From: Thalassobius sp049116315
GTDB taxonomy: Bacteria > Pseudomonadota > Alphaproteobacteria > Rhodobacterales > Rhodobacteraceae
Assembly (NCBI GenBank): GCA_049116315.1
Contig: JAGDZD010000008.1
Location: 186,001-250,000, forward strand
Reading direction: 5' to 3'
DNA: 64,000 nt
The notes beneath the pieces were generated by a model. It did no database searches and was not told the origin of the DNA. It saw nothing but the letters and a program-made list of their open reading frames with translations. Of this stretch, positions 17,005-25,219 are shown piece after piece (position 1 is the stretch's first letter; every line of letters begins with the position of its first letter). The position numbers were made by a program, and so were the translations under genes.

Positions 17005-17331
17005 ATGCCCAAACTGATCCGTTTTTACATTCAAAACGTCCTCATAGGCTTTGCCATTGCCGCCGTGTTTGTTGCAGTCTTGCTGGGATTCAATGTCGCC
17101 AACCTTGGCCATCTCATTCTGGGATCCAGCGACGGCTTGCTGGCGGCCGGTATTTTGTGGTTCGCCAATGGAATTGTGTTTGCCGGGGTTCAGTTTGCTA
17201 TTGCCGTGATGGGGCTGAAAGAGGATGAGCCCAAGCCGAAAGGTGGATTGGGCGTGCCTTTGCCCCTGTCTGTGAGGCAACGGGCGCCTGTGCGCATCTC
17301 GCCCAAAGGTCAGGGCAGCGCGCGCAAATAG
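17005..17331 (+). CDS. Small membrane protein, unknown function
   Basis: 108 residues from an ATG with CAGGAG upstream. Two hydrophobic helices are predicted by eye (about 10-34 and 46-72) followed by a basic, proline-rich cytoplasmic tail (KPKGGLGVPLPLSVRQ). No family recognised. It stands alone between nusB and a convergent ArsR gene. Confidence 0.6.
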   Translation: MPKLIRFYIQNVLIGFAIAAVFVAVLLGFNVANLGHLILGSSDGLLAAGILWFANGIVFAGVQFAIAVMGLKEDEPKPKGGLGVPLPLSVRQRAPVRISPKGQGSARK

Positions 17332-17422
17332 CCTGCGGTCACCGCCGTATTGCTCGGGCCGGGCGCCCCAAACTGGATCAGCCGCAAATGCGCTCAACTC
17401 AGCAAGCAAATATGTCCAAATG

Positions 17423-17749
17423 TCAGGGGCTTTCCTGATGGCTTTCGATGGCTGCCTTTAGCGCATCCAGCTTGCCATCCCAGAACTGGTCAAACCATCC
17501 CAACCAATCCAACACAGGCTTTAGCGCATCCGGGTTCAATGTGTTGATCCGTTCGCGTCCTTGGCTGCGGGTGGCAATCAAATCGCCCTCCTGCAAGATC
17601 ACCAGATGTTTTTTCACGGCCGCGCGGGTCATCGAAAATTGCGAAGAGATTTCCACGATGGTCATCTCACGCTGGCCCAGCATACGCAAAATATCGCGTC
17701 TGGTGGGATCTGATAGCGCACGAAAGGCGGGCTGAAGATTGGCTGACAT
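17423..17749 (-). CDS. ArsR-family winged-helix regulator
   Basis: 108 residues from the ATG at 17749, which places the family motif FRALSDPTRRDILRMLGQ right after the start; an upstream ATG at 17803 would add 18 residues. The recognition helix is in FSMTRAAVKKHLVILQEGDLI. The metal-binding ELCVCDL box is absent, so it belongs to the metal-independent ArsR group usually paired with an SRPBCC/AHSA1 protein; none is adjacent here. Target unknown. Confidence 0.88.
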   Translation of the reverse strand: MSANLQPAFRALSDPTRRDILRMLGQREMTIVEISSQFSMTRAAVKKHLVILQEGDLIATRSQGRERINTLNPDALKPVLDWLGWFDQFWDGKLDALKAAIESHQESP

Positions 17750-17809
17750 GAAAATCTCGACGTGATACCGTTTGGTGTTCTTTTGTGCCGCAGCATAGGA
17801 CACAAGTCA

Positions 17810-18060
17810 AGTCAGAGCGGACACCGTGGCCCCACAGGGCAAAGTGAAGAGTGCGGGAAAAGTGGCGGGCCCGCAGCGACCGTTTGGTTATCTCATTCCC
17901 GAGGACCTGTATGTACAGGTGGGCGCCAGGTAATCAGGCCAGGGCCAGAACAGAGCCAGCTCCCTCGGAATTGCTTAAGGCCACCGGAATGCAACCGTAT
18001 AACGCGAAGAGCAGCACCCGCCGACCCCTTATCTAGGCCTTTGGTCTAGGTAGGACAAGG
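17810..18060. ncRNA. Unclassified structured region, possible non-coding RNA
   Basis: About 250 bases without a credible ORF, unusually rich in local inverted repeats: a GTGGCCCCAC self-dyad at 17826-17835, GGCGGGCCCGC near 17864, a perfect 6-bp stem-loop ACCTGT-ATGT-ACAGGT (17925-17940 area), paired CCCGAG/CTCGG blocks about 65 bases apart, and a long hairpin around 18025-18060. I tested it by eye for RNase P RNA, tmRNA, SRP RNA, 6S RNA and common riboswitches and found no diagnostic motif. Strand is undetermined. Confidence is for some structured element, not for a class. Confidence 0.35.
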
Positions 18061-18227
18061 TCCAAGCGCACATCGGAGGTGGCAAAGAAGTATGGCAAGC
18101 CTCTCCAAAGGACAAAATGCAGCTTTGGCGGGCGTCCTCCACAAGCGCCAATCGGCGCTCTGCGCTTCATCCTGTGCGCCGAAGGCGCGCCGCTGGATCA
18201 CAAGACACCATCAATGACTTGCGGTTT

Positions 18228-18242
18228 GTTCACTGTATGTTC
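18228..18242 (+). promoter_or_regulatory. LexA (SOS) box
   Basis: A perfect GTTC-N7-GTTC (GTTCACTGTATGTTC), the alphaproteobacterial LexA consensus. It ends 11 bases before the mmcB ATG, where a bound repressor would block transcription. In Caulobacter crescentus mmcB is an SOS gene, which agrees with this site. Confidence 0.9.
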
Positions 18243-18253
18243 ATGATAAGGCC

Positions 18254-18706
18254 ATGCATGATCTTGATCCGAATCCCCTGAGCCCCTTGCAACCCGGCCA
18301 AGTGTTGGCGCGCGGCGTGGTGCGGGCGCTGTCTGGGTATGGCTTTGTCTCCATAGAAGAGTTGGTGCCCACGCGGGGGTTGCGGGTGGATGTCATGGCC
18401 TTGGGGCCCAAAGGCGAACTTTGGGTGATTGAATGTAAATCCAGCCGCGCGGATTTTACGTCAGACAACAAATGGCAGGGGTATCTGGAATGGTGTGATC
18501 GGTTCTTCTGGGCCGTCGACAGTGACTTTCCAACCGACCTTTTGCCCACAGACAGCGGTCTGATCATTGCTGATGCCTATGGGGGCGAAATCATCCGCAT
18601 GGCGCCCGAAGCCAAATTGGCGGCGGCGCGGCGCAAAGCCCTGACGCATAAGTTTGCCACCCATGCCGCACGACGTTTGCAGGCTTTTCGCGATCCAAGG
18701 CCCTAG
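18254..18706 (+). CDS. mmcB: MmcB family DNA repair protein
   Basis: 150 residues matching the MmcB family of restriction-endonuclease-like fold proteins. The nuclease core is visible as GFVSIEELVPTRGLRVDVMALGP then LWVIECKSS (the Asp and Glu-x-Lys of a PD-(D/E)XK site), followed by DFTSDNKWQGYLEWCDRFFWAVD. In Caulobacter it is SOS-induced and contributes to mitomycin C resistance. The LexA box immediately upstream supports the same regulation here. Catalysis is inferred from the fold. Confidence 0.93.
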   Translation: MHDLDPNPLSPLQPGQVLARGVVRALSGYGFVSIEELVPTRGLRVDVMALGPKGELWVIECKSSRADFTSDNKWQGYLEWCDRFFWAVDSDFPTDLLPTDSGLIIADAYGGEIIRMAPEAKLAAARRKALTHKFATHAARRLQAFRDPRP

Positions 18707-18751
18707 ATTCAGCGCCTTGGAGATGCTTTGTTTTTAGAACGGAGGCGGGCC

Positions 18752-18940
18752 TTAGCCCGAAATTGCACGACCCGCTTCTGCGGCGGCGCGCAGCTCTTCG
18801 GCAATTTCTTCGGCTTCTTCAGGTGTAAAATCCATCGGGATTTCCATGTCGCCCGCCGCGATGAACAAGCGGACCATACCTTTGTCCGTGGGGCCAATTT
18901 GCAGGTTGGCTTCGATGTCGCGTTCGGTGTTGATCCCCAT
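18752..18940 (-). CDS. Small acidic conserved protein (DUF6324-like)
   Basis: 62 residues from the ATG at 18940, preceded by AAAGGGAG; a longer frame to 19006 has no such site. The sequence has an N-terminal beta-rich half (DIEANLQIGPTDKGMVRLFI) and a C-terminal acidic helix (FTPEEAEEIAEELRAAAEAG). I recall this as a Rhodobacteraceae-restricted DUF6324 family; function unknown. Confidence 0.75.
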   Translation of the reverse strand: MGINTERDIEANLQIGPTDKGMVRLFIAAGDMEIPMDFTPEEAEEIAEELRAAAEAGRAISG

Positions 18941-19254
18941 GGGTGGGCTCCCTTTGTTGAAGGCGTTTTTGCTAGCCTGTTCGCCCCTACAATGCAAGCA
19001 CCTCACGGGGCACTGTCAGAGCAAGGTGCAGCCGGTGCGGTGACGACGCAAGGGTCGAACGGCCACGGTGCAACAATGGCCGCAGCGCGCGCAAAACCGC
19101 TGCTCTTTGGGAAGGGGATCCCGATCCCGCGTGGGTTTTTGCTTGCCCTCAAGAGGGAGTGGGCCTTGGGGTCCGGCTTGGTGAATAAAGCTGTGATTTT
19201 TCTGTTTAACGGGCTTGCATTCCCCGATCAGGACCGGTAAATCGCTCGAACAAT
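18941..19254. other. Intergenic region upstream of tRNA-His
   Basis: About 314 bases without a credible gene. It contains a GGGATC-rich dyad near 19112-19123 and, at its right end, the tRNA promoter described separately. Confidence 0.4.
19215..19243 (+). promoter_or_regulatory. Candidate promoter of tRNA-His
   Basis: TTGCAT (19215-19220), a 17-base spacer and TAAATC (19238-19243), ending 11 bases before the mature tRNA 5' end. Spacing is ideal and the hexamers moderate. Confidence 0.5.
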
Positions 19255-19331
19255 GCCGCCTTAGCTCAGTTGGTTAGAGCGCTGGATTGTGGATCCAGAG
19301 GTCCCCCGTTCAAGCCGGGGAGGCGGTACCA
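19255..19331 (+). tRNA. tRNA-His (anticodon GTG)
   Basis: A complete cloverleaf: acceptor GCCGCCT (19255-19261) with AGGCGGT (19321-19327), D-arm, anticodon loop TTGTGGA with GTG at 19289-19291, T-arm with GTTCAAG, and an encoded CCA (19329-19331). The base at -1 is T, not G, and the discriminator is A (19328) rather than C. This is the unusual tRNA-His known from a clade of alphaproteobacteria that lost the G-1:C73 pair. Confidence 0.95.
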
Positions 19332-19500
19332 TAAACTCTCTTTCAAAATCTGTTCGTCAAAGGTGATCTTGGGATCTGCCGCTGTCGTTATGTGCGGCGT
19401 GTTGAACGCGTTGTCGTTAGAACATCAAAAACACCGCCACTTTCGGGGCGATGTTCTAGAAAGCTGATGCTCCGGAGATGTTGAGAGATTGGGCGCAAAC

Positions 19501-19968
19501 TCAGCGCGCGATCTGCACACCCTTGGTGACATATTCGCCGTTGCTTTTCAGCAATGCTTCGACGGTGGATTTGAATTTCATCTTCATCATGGGGGACATC
19601 AGCCACCCAATGGGCCCCATTCCGGGTTTGAATTCCATCTCCAGCATGACCTTGGTTTTGTCACTGCCAATTGGGGCCAATCGCAGGCGGGCCGTGGCAG
19701 ATTTCAACGGCACGGTGCCTTCGTAGATATCGATGACCTGCTCTTGCATCGGCACTGACTTGGTCACCCGTTCGCGCACATATTGCTTGCCGTTTGCCGT
19801 CAAATCGCACTGGCGCTCTGCCCCCAGACCGCTGGCCGGAGAGCCGCTGATCGAATGTGATCCCTTGATGCCGGGGTGAAATTTGGCGATGCCGCCAAAA
19901 TCGGCCCAGCTTTCCCAGACATCTTCGACCGGGGCATCTACCACGTGTTGTGAACTAACTTTTGGCAT
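19501..19968 (-). CDS. SRPBCC family protein
   Basis: 155 residues with the START/Bet v1-like SRPBCC helix-grip fold: VDAPVEDVWESWADFGGIAKFHPGIKGS at the N-terminus, a central beta-sheet, and a long C-terminal helix (FKSTVEALLKSNGEYV). Such proteins bind hydrophobic ligands or act as polyketide cyclase-like enzymes. It is the third gene of a reverse-strand unit SRPBCC - hydrolase - SRPBCC (51-base gap to the hydrolase). Ligand unknown. Confidence 0.88.
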   Translation of the reverse strand: MPKVSSQHVVDAPVEDVWESWADFGGIAKFHPGIKGSHSISGSPASGLGAERQCDLTANGKQYVRERVTKSVPMQEQVIDIYEGTVPLKSATARLRLAPIGSDKTKVMLEMEFKPGMGPIGWLMSPMMKMKFKSTVEALLKSNGEYVTKGVQIAR

Positions 19969-20019
19969 GAAGTTTCCTTTGTTGAAACCATGTGCCTTTG
20001 GTCAAACCAAAGGCAGCGC

Positions 20020-21015
20020 TTATTTGAGGAGGCTGTCGACCCAGTCGCTGAGTGCTGTGCCCACTGCGTCGGGTTTGCTTTCCGCAAGGAAATGGATGCC
20101 CGCGCCAATATTGGTGGTGGTCAGGTTCGACATTGTGTCTTTGGCCGCGGCGATGACCTCGGCATTCATCAAGGCGCCGGGTTCAGCGTGCACAAACAGC
20201 TTGGGCAAGGCGGTGCTGTTGATCCACTCCACATAGGTTTCCACATTGTCGTTCATCTCAGGCGGTTGGCCATCAATGGGCAATTGCGCTGGTGTGGCAT
20301 AAAGAATGTGGCGCGAGGCGGGATCTTCCCAAGGGGCGCGATAGACCGCCAAGGCTTCTTCTGACAGGCCACAGGCCGTGAACTGAGGCAGCACCATGTT
20401 GAGGAACATATTGTCATCAACGAACATCTTCTGGGCCATCTCGGGCACGCGGGCTGCTTGCCACATGCCCAACAAATTGGGATCAGCCGTGGCGGAAACC
20501 ACCGGCAACACCGGCGGGATGATGCCTTCGACCAAAGCAACTGCGCGCAGCTTTTCAAGATTATGAGACGCCCAGACCATCCCCGTCCAAGACCCTAGAT
20601 CTTGGCCGACGAGAATGATGTCGTTTAGACCCATCTCTCTGATAAAACCATCCAGATAGGCCACGTGATCATCCGTATTATAGACCAGACCTTCGGGACG
20701 ATCAGACTTGCCAAAGCCAATATGATCCATGGCGATGACGCGCGTGTTGTCGTCAAGGTGTGGGATAACGTTGCGCCAGAAATAGGCAGAGACCGGCAGC
20801 CCATGCAGCAGTAAGACCACCGGGCCATCCGATGGGCCGGATTCATAGTAGTGCATTTTTGCGCCATCTACATCGATGTACCGGCTTGCGTAGGGGATCT
20901 CTGCAGAGGGCAGGGTGGGCCCGCATTGAAAGTCAGGCGCCGATTGTGCGGCTGCGGGTTGGGCCAGAAATGCACTGGCCAAACCCAACGCCGCCAAGGG
21001 AAAAAGCTTACGCAT
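20020..21015 (-). CDS. Exported alpha/beta hydrolase, haloalkane-dehalogenase-like
   Basis: 331 residues with a Sec signal peptide (about 1-23, ending QPAAAQ). The hydrolase core has an HGLPVSAYFWRNVIPHL oxyanion loop, GFGKSDRPEGLVY, a nucleophile elbow GQDLGSWTG with Asp instead of Ser, a Glu in LVEGIIPP and a C-terminal His (GAGIHFLAE). Asp nucleophile plus this Glu matches the haloalkane dehalogenase/epoxide hydrolase group, but the Trp normally after the nucleophile and the halide-binding Asn after HG are missing, so the substrate may not be halogenated. Its start overlaps the upstream SRPBCC gene by 8 bases. Confidence 0.88.
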   Translation of the reverse strand: MRKLFPLAALGLASAFLAQPAAAQSAPDFQCGPTLPSAEIPYASRYIDVDGAKMHYYESGPSDGPVVLLLHGLPVSAYFWRNVIPHLDDNTRVIAMDHIGFGKSDRPEGLVYNTDDHVAYLDGFIREMGLNDIILVGQDLGSWTGMVWASHNLEKLRAVALVEGIIPPVLPVVSATADPNLLGMWQAARVPEMAQKMFVDDNMFLNMVLPQFTACGLSEEALAVYRAPWEDPASRHILYATPAQLPIDGQPPEMNDNVETYVEWINSTALPKLFVHAEPGALMNAEVIAAAKDTMSNLTTTNIGAGIHFLAESKPDAVGTALSDWVDSLLK

Positions 21016-21415
21016 TTTCGGTCTCTCCTTGCAGTGTACCCAACAGATCCGCGAACATCGGGTCAGCCAATTGGGAAAAACCTTCGGCTGCGGCGTCAGG
21101 CTTTAGATCGGTGATCCAGGTCACGCGGCAACTGTCATCGCCTTCGGCGGTGACCACATAAGATGCGGCGTGCTCTTCGATTGGCAGGGGGGATTCATGC
21201 ACCCGATACGCCACGCGCATCAGGTCAGAATCAACGGACAGAATGGTTTCTTTGATTTCTGAGCCATCGCCCAGAACGCAGATGCGCAAATCGCCTTCCA
21301 TCCGGCTTTCTGCGATCATGCCGGAAAGGTTCGACACGTTGTCGACATCCGAAAGGGCTGCCCAAATTTCGCTGGCGGGTTTTGCAACTACACCGACTTT
21401 TACCACTGTTGCCAC
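21008..21415 (-). CDS. SRPBCC family protein
   Basis: 135 residues from a GTG at 21415, chosen because AAAGGAGA lies just upstream and the protein then begins with the first strand (VATVVKVGVVAKPASEIWAAL). The fold is SRPBCC: SDVDNVSNLSGMIAES, a middle sheet and a C-terminal helix (FADLLGTLQGE). It is first in the operon with the exported hydrolase and a second SRPBCC gene. A divergent LysR gene 125 bases away is the likely regulator. Confidence 0.85.
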   Translation of the reverse strand: MATVVKVGVVAKPASEIWAALSDVDNVSNLSGMIAESRMEGDLRICVLGDGSEIKETILSVDSDLMRVAYRVHESPLPIEEHAASYVVTAEGDDSCRVTWITDLKPDAAAEGFSQLADPMFADLLGTLQGETENA

Positions 21416-21540
21416 TGTGTCGTCTCCTTTGATGACGGGGGACCAGACCACCAATTTTGCGGGTCTAGACCGAATTTGATTGACGTGAGGCCAAATTAGT
21501 TGGAGCGATATCTGAGGTATATGAGAAGGTTTTTGAGATC

Positions 21541-22443
21541 ATGGTGCAAAAACGCTCCACTAGAGTGTCATGGGATGACCTCGAAGCGGTGATGCTGGTT
21601 GGGCGCTACGGCACGGTTCGTGCGGCGGCAGAACGGATTGGCGTCGCGCACACAACGCTGGCCAAGCGGGTGTCTTCGGCAGAGCGCACCTTGGGCACAG
21701 TGGCCTTTGTGCGCAGCGTCAAAGGCTACACCCCAACCGAAGCAGGACGGCGCGTGATCGCCCATGCGGAAAAGATGGCGTTCGAAGCCAATGCGGTGGT
21801 GCGCCACGTGGGGGGCGCTGATTCCGAACTGGCGGGCAATGTGCGCATCTCTTTGGTCGGCTCAGTGCTTAGTGACGTCTTGGCGCCTCATCTGAACGCC
21901 TTTGCCATCCGCTATCCCAAGATCACGCTGGAATTTGACACGCGCGACGGCATTTTGGATTTGGACATGCAGCAGGCCGATATCGCCATTCGCTTTCAGG
22001 ACAATCCCAATCCTGATCTTGTTGGGCGTAAAATCGGCAAGGTCAACTTTTCGGTCTATGCCAGCCGTTCGTTTGATATGTCGCAGTATGAAGCAGGGGA
22101 CATGATTCCCGCGATCAGTTGGGGGCGCAAAGCGCGTGCCCGCGAAGCCTATCGCAAGCTGGGATTTCCCACAGCGGATATACGGTGGTCCGCGGCGGAT
22201 CTGCATGCGCAAATTGCTATGGCGCGCGCGGGGATCGGTTTGGCCAATTTGCCCTGCTATATGGGGGATGCGGATCCGGATTTGGTACAGGTCAGCGTGG
22301 TCGAGCCGCGAAGGGTCAGCGATATCTGGGTGTTGACCCACGCCAGCCTGAAGTCTTCGGAACGGGTTTCAGCCGCATTTGATTTTTTGGTGAAAACCCT
22401 GCGCCATGAAATGGGCCGCTTTGTTGGGCTGTCACAAAAATAA
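21541..22443 (+). CDS. LysR-family transcriptional regulator
   Basis: 300 residues; winged helix at ~9-68 (WDDLEAVMLVGRYGTVRAAAE, recognition helix around VAHTTLAKRVSSAE) and effector domain to ~290. Divergent from the SRPBCC-hydrolase-SRPBCC operon, which is its likely target. It resembles the LysR protein at 3192 in the HTH. The next 500 bases downstream hold only the ugp promoter region. Confidence 0.92.
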   Translation: MVQKRSTRVSWDDLEAVMLVGRYGTVRAAAERIGVAHTTLAKRVSSAERTLGTVAFVRSVKGYTPTEAGRRVIAHAEKMAFEANAVVRHVGGADSELAGNVRISLVGSVLSDVLAPHLNAFAIRYPKITLEFDTRDGILDLDMQQADIAIRFQDNPNPDLVGRKIGKVNFSVYASRSFDMSQYEAGDMIPAISWGRKARAREAYRKLGFPTADIRWSAADLHAQIAMARAGIGLANLPCYMGDADPDLVQVSVVEPRRVSDIWVLTHASLKSSERVSAAFDFLVKTLRHEMGRFVGLSQK

Positions 22444-22951
22444 AATACGGCTGCCCAGCGGCGTTTTACACTAAGGCACAGCGGTGATAGATTCGAGCCT
22501 CTTTGACCTTAGAAACAGGGGGATCGGAAATCGCGATCAACCCAAATTTGCCCCCGAGCGCACAGTCTAAGGTGGTCATCGTTTTGAGGGTGAAATCGGT
22601 AATAGCCCCTTGTTTTCCTGACAAATGAGGCGCCGCAACCCTCTGAAAACATGTTGAGAAATTGACGTGTTATCCGCGATTTACGTCACATTTCTGTAAT
22701 CAAGCGTCTGTAGGCAGCGCCCGTGCAGTTGGGGAATCCCCTGGCAAAGATTACAGCGCAGAGTTGGTGCAATAAGGCCGGTCCTGGACAGATTCGGTCA
22801 ACGGTTTTGCACGTGCTTTTTTTGGGCTTGGATCTCCGACTGCGATCAGAATGCGACGCGCTGCGATGCCTGCGTGTCCAAACGCTCGCCCACAGTGCGC
22901 CTGTGGGATCAGGATTTAAGACAGCCTTCGGGCCTCTGTTTGGAGAGACAA
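22444..22951. other. Long intergenic region upstream of ugpB
   Basis: 508 bases, no credible gene. It contains the Pho-box-like site (22683-22700). The 250 bases between that site and ugpB have no clear structure and would form a long leader if transcription starts near the site. Confidence 0.5.
22683..22700 (+). promoter_or_regulatory. Candidate Pho box upstream of the ugp operon
   Basis: Two 7-base direct repeats with a 4-base AT spacer: ACGTCAC-ATTT-CTGTAAT. The second repeat matches the PhoB half-site CTGTCAT at 6 of 7 positions, the first at 4 of 7; spacing is exactly canonical. ugp operons are PhoB-controlled in several bacteria. Position (about 250 bases before ugpB) and imperfect first half keep this tentative. 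Confidence 0.5.
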
Positions 22952-24256
22952 ATGACCTTCCTCAAAACCGCATCGGTAAGCGTTGCGCTGACCCTGTCAG
23001 CAAGCAGCGTTTTTGCAGAAACCAACATCACCTGGTGGCACGCCATGGGGGGCGCCTTGGGTGAAACTGTAAACCAGATCGCCACTGACTTTAACGCCAG
23101 CCAAGACGAGTACAAAATCACGCCTGTGTTTAAGGGCACCTACGAAGAGACCCTGACAGCGGGCATCGCGGCTTTCCGTGCTGGCGAACAGCCAAACATC
23201 ATGCAGGTGTTTGACGCGGGCGCAGCCACAGTGATCGGTGCCAAAGGTGCCACGATCCCTGTGCAAGATCTGCTTGAAGCCAATGGCGTTGATTTCGACA
23301 TCACCGACTATATCTCGGGTGTACGCTACTTCTATGCCGACAGCGACGACAAGATGATCGGCATGCCGTTTAACTCGTCTTCGCCTATCATGTATTTCAA
23401 CGTCGACGCTTTGGACGCGGCGGGTGTTGAAGCGCCAAAAACTTGGGAAGAGTTCCAAACCGTGACAGCGCCAGCGCTGAAAGGTGCCGGTTACACTGCG
23501 TTGTCGCAGTCGCACCTGCCATGGATTTTCACCGAAAACTTCATGTCGCGCCACAACCTGCCATTTGCCACAAATGACAACGGCTATACTGGCACAGACA
23601 CCAAAATCTTGGTGAACAACGACGCAATCAAAGCGCATTTCACTGCTGTGACTGAATGGCAGGACAATGGTTTCTTTGAATGGTTCGGCACCGGTTGGGG
23701 CGACAACGCGACACCTTTCGAAGAAGGCAAAGTTGCAATGTGGCTTGGCTCGTCCGGTTCTTTTGGCGGTCTGTTGAAGAAAGACCTGCCGTTTGAATTC
23801 TCTGCGACCTACCTGCCCTATTGGGAAGCGGTCACCACAGAGCCAACACAAACCTTCATCGGTGGCGCAGCGCTGTTCGCCATGGCCGGTAAATCCGAAG
23901 AAGAAAACAAAGCCACCGCGGCGTTCTTCAGCTTCCTTTCGTCCTCTGATGTTCAGTACTACTGGCACAAGGCAACCGGTTATGTGCCAATCACTGAAGC
24001 AGCCTATGACGTTGCCAAAGCTGACGGCCACTATGACCGTTTCCCTGCGGCCGAAGTTGGAATCCAGCAACTGTCGCTGCCAGCGGGTGAATTCACCAAA
24101 GGCTATCGCATGGGCTTCTACGTACAGATCCGTGACGTGATGAACCGTGAATACGGCCGCATCCTGACTGGTGAAACCGACGTCGAAAGCGCCTTTGAAG
24201 CGATCGAAGAAGAAGCCAACAAGCTATTGTCTCGCTTCCAAAAAACACAGTCATAA
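22952..24256 (+). CDS. ugpB: sn-glycerol-3-phosphate ABC transporter, substrate-binding protein
   Basis: 434 residues from the ATG at 22952 (GGAGAG upstream), with a Sec signal (about 1-22, ending SVFA). The mature protein follows E. coli UgpB closely: ITWWHAMGGALGETVNQ, FKGTYEETLTAGIAAFRAGE, IMQVFDAGAATV, MPFNSSSPIMYFNVDALDAAG, IIGGA-like FIGGAALFAMAGKS, HKATGYVPITEAAYD and a final LLSRFQKTQS. It binds sn-glycerol-3-phosphate or glycerophosphodiesters in the periplasm. First gene of ugpBAEC; a hairpin follows its stop. Confidence 0.96.
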   Translation: MTFLKTASVSVALTLSASSVFAETNITWWHAMGGALGETVNQIATDFNASQDEYKITPVFKGTYEETLTAGIAAFRAGEQPNIMQVFDAGAATVIGAKGATIPVQDLLEANGVDFDITDYISGVRYFYADSDDKMIGMPFNSSSPIMYFNVDALDAAGVEAPKTWEEFQTVTAPALKGAGYTALSQSHLPWIFTENFMSRHNLPFATNDNGYTGTDTKILVNNDAIKAHFTAVTEWQDNGFFEWFGTGWGDNATPFEEGKVAMWLGSSGSFGGLLKKDLPFEFSATYLPYWEAVTTEPTQTFIGGAALFAMAGKSEEENKATAAFFSFLSSSDVQYYWHKATGYVPITEAAYDVAKADGHYDRFPAAEVGIQQLSLPAGEFTKGYRMGFYVQIRDVMNREYGRILTGETDVESAFEAIEEEANKLLSRFQKTQS

Positions 24257-24278
24257 GCTGAGTTTCATATCCAATCCT

Positions 24279-24309
24279 GGGTGGCTGCCATGTGCGGCCA
24301 CCCGTTTTT
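24279..24309 (+). terminator. Hairpin between ugpB and ugpA (partial terminator)
   Basis: A 10-bp stem (24279-24288/24294-24303, one G-U pair), loop CATGT and five T residues. Such intercistronic hairpins after binding-protein genes give the excess of binding protein over permease usual for ABC importers. Confidence 0.75.
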
Positions 24310-24326
24310 ACTAAGAGGGCTTTCAA

Positions 24327-25208
24327 GTGAAACGTGCCGGCTTTGACTCGCCTTGGCTTCCGATCCTGCTGCTGGTTCCGCAGTTGGTGATCATTGCCAT
24401 CTTCTTTTATTGGCCCGCAGTGCATGCGATCCAATCATCGTTTTTCTTGCAAGATCCTTTTGGGTTTGGGTCCACATTTGTGGCTTGGGAAAATTACACC
24501 GACCTGTTTGGCTCGGCTGAATATCGCAAGGTGGCGTGGTTCACCTTGGTCTTTACCCTGATTGTGACCTTCTTTTCGCTGTCCATCGCGCTGTTGTTGG
24601 CGGTCAAAGCGGACAATGTCATTCGTGGGGCCAAAACCTATCGCACGCTTTTGATGTGGGTTTATGCCGTGGCCCCACCGGTGGCCGGTTTTATTGGCGT
24701 CATGATGTTTGATCAGTCTTGGGGACCAATGACCAAGGTCTTGGGCTATTTGGGCTGGGAGTTTGTGTTGGGGGTGAACTTTGACGACACGGCCTTTGCC
24801 ATGATGATGGTGTCGGTCTGGAAGCAAGTGCCCGTCAATTTCATCTTCTTCTTGTCTGGCCTTCAATCCATCCCCGTCGCGGTGCGAGAAGCGGCATTGA
24901 TTGACAACCGCTCTGGCTTTAGCCGCTTTTGGGACATCACCTTTCCCTTGCTGGCCCCAACCGGGTTCTTCTTGTTGATCACCAATATCACCTACGCGCT
25001 GTTTGATACGTTCGGCGTGGTGGACACCCTTGTCAAAGGCGAGCCCGGAAACAACCCAATGACCCTTGTTTACAAGGTCTATGTTGATGGGTTCCGCGGC
25101 AATGATCTGGGCGGATCTTCGGCGCAATCGGTGGTGCTTATGGCGCTTGTCTTGGCCTTAACGGTGTTCCAGTTCCGCATGCTTGAACGCCGAATTCACT
25201 ACACCTAA
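24327..25208 (+). CDS. ugpA: Glycerol-3-phosphate ABC transporter permease UgpA
   Basis: 293 residues, six predicted membrane helices of the MalF/UgpA type (first at ~11-33). The EAA loop contacting the ATPase is visible as VREAALIDNRSGFSRFWDITFPLL. GLQSIPVAVREAALID fixes the family. It lies between ugpB and ugpE, 11 bases before the latter. Confidence 0.95.
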   Translation: MKRAGFDSPWLPILLLVPQLVIIAIFFYWPAVHAIQSSFFLQDPFGFGSTFVAWENYTDLFGSAEYRKVAWFTLVFTLIVTFFSLSIALLLAVKADNVIRGAKTYRTLLMWVYAVAPPVAGFIGVMMFDQSWGPMTKVLGYLGWEFVLGVNFDDTAFAMMMVSVWKQVPVNFIFFLSGLQSIPVAVREAALIDNRSGFSRFWDITFPLLAPTGFFLLITNITYALFDTFGVVDTLVKGEPGNNPMTLVYKVYVDGFRGNDLGGSSAQSVVLMALVLALTVFQFRMLERRIHYT

Positions 25209-25219
25209 GGGGCAGAAAC

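Noticed and set aside
17810..18060. RNase P, tmRNA, SRP, 6S or cobalamin riboswitch
   Set aside because: None of the diagnostic core sequences of these classes is present on either strand; kept only as an unclassified structured region.
19418..19458. 9-bp inverted repeat downstream of tRNA-His as terminator
   Set aside because: Long loop and no T-tract; position between the tRNA and the convergent SRPBCC gene is suggestive but not enough.
22997..24070. 357-codon minus-strand open frame
   Set aside because: Antisense to ugpB, which matches its family along its whole length.
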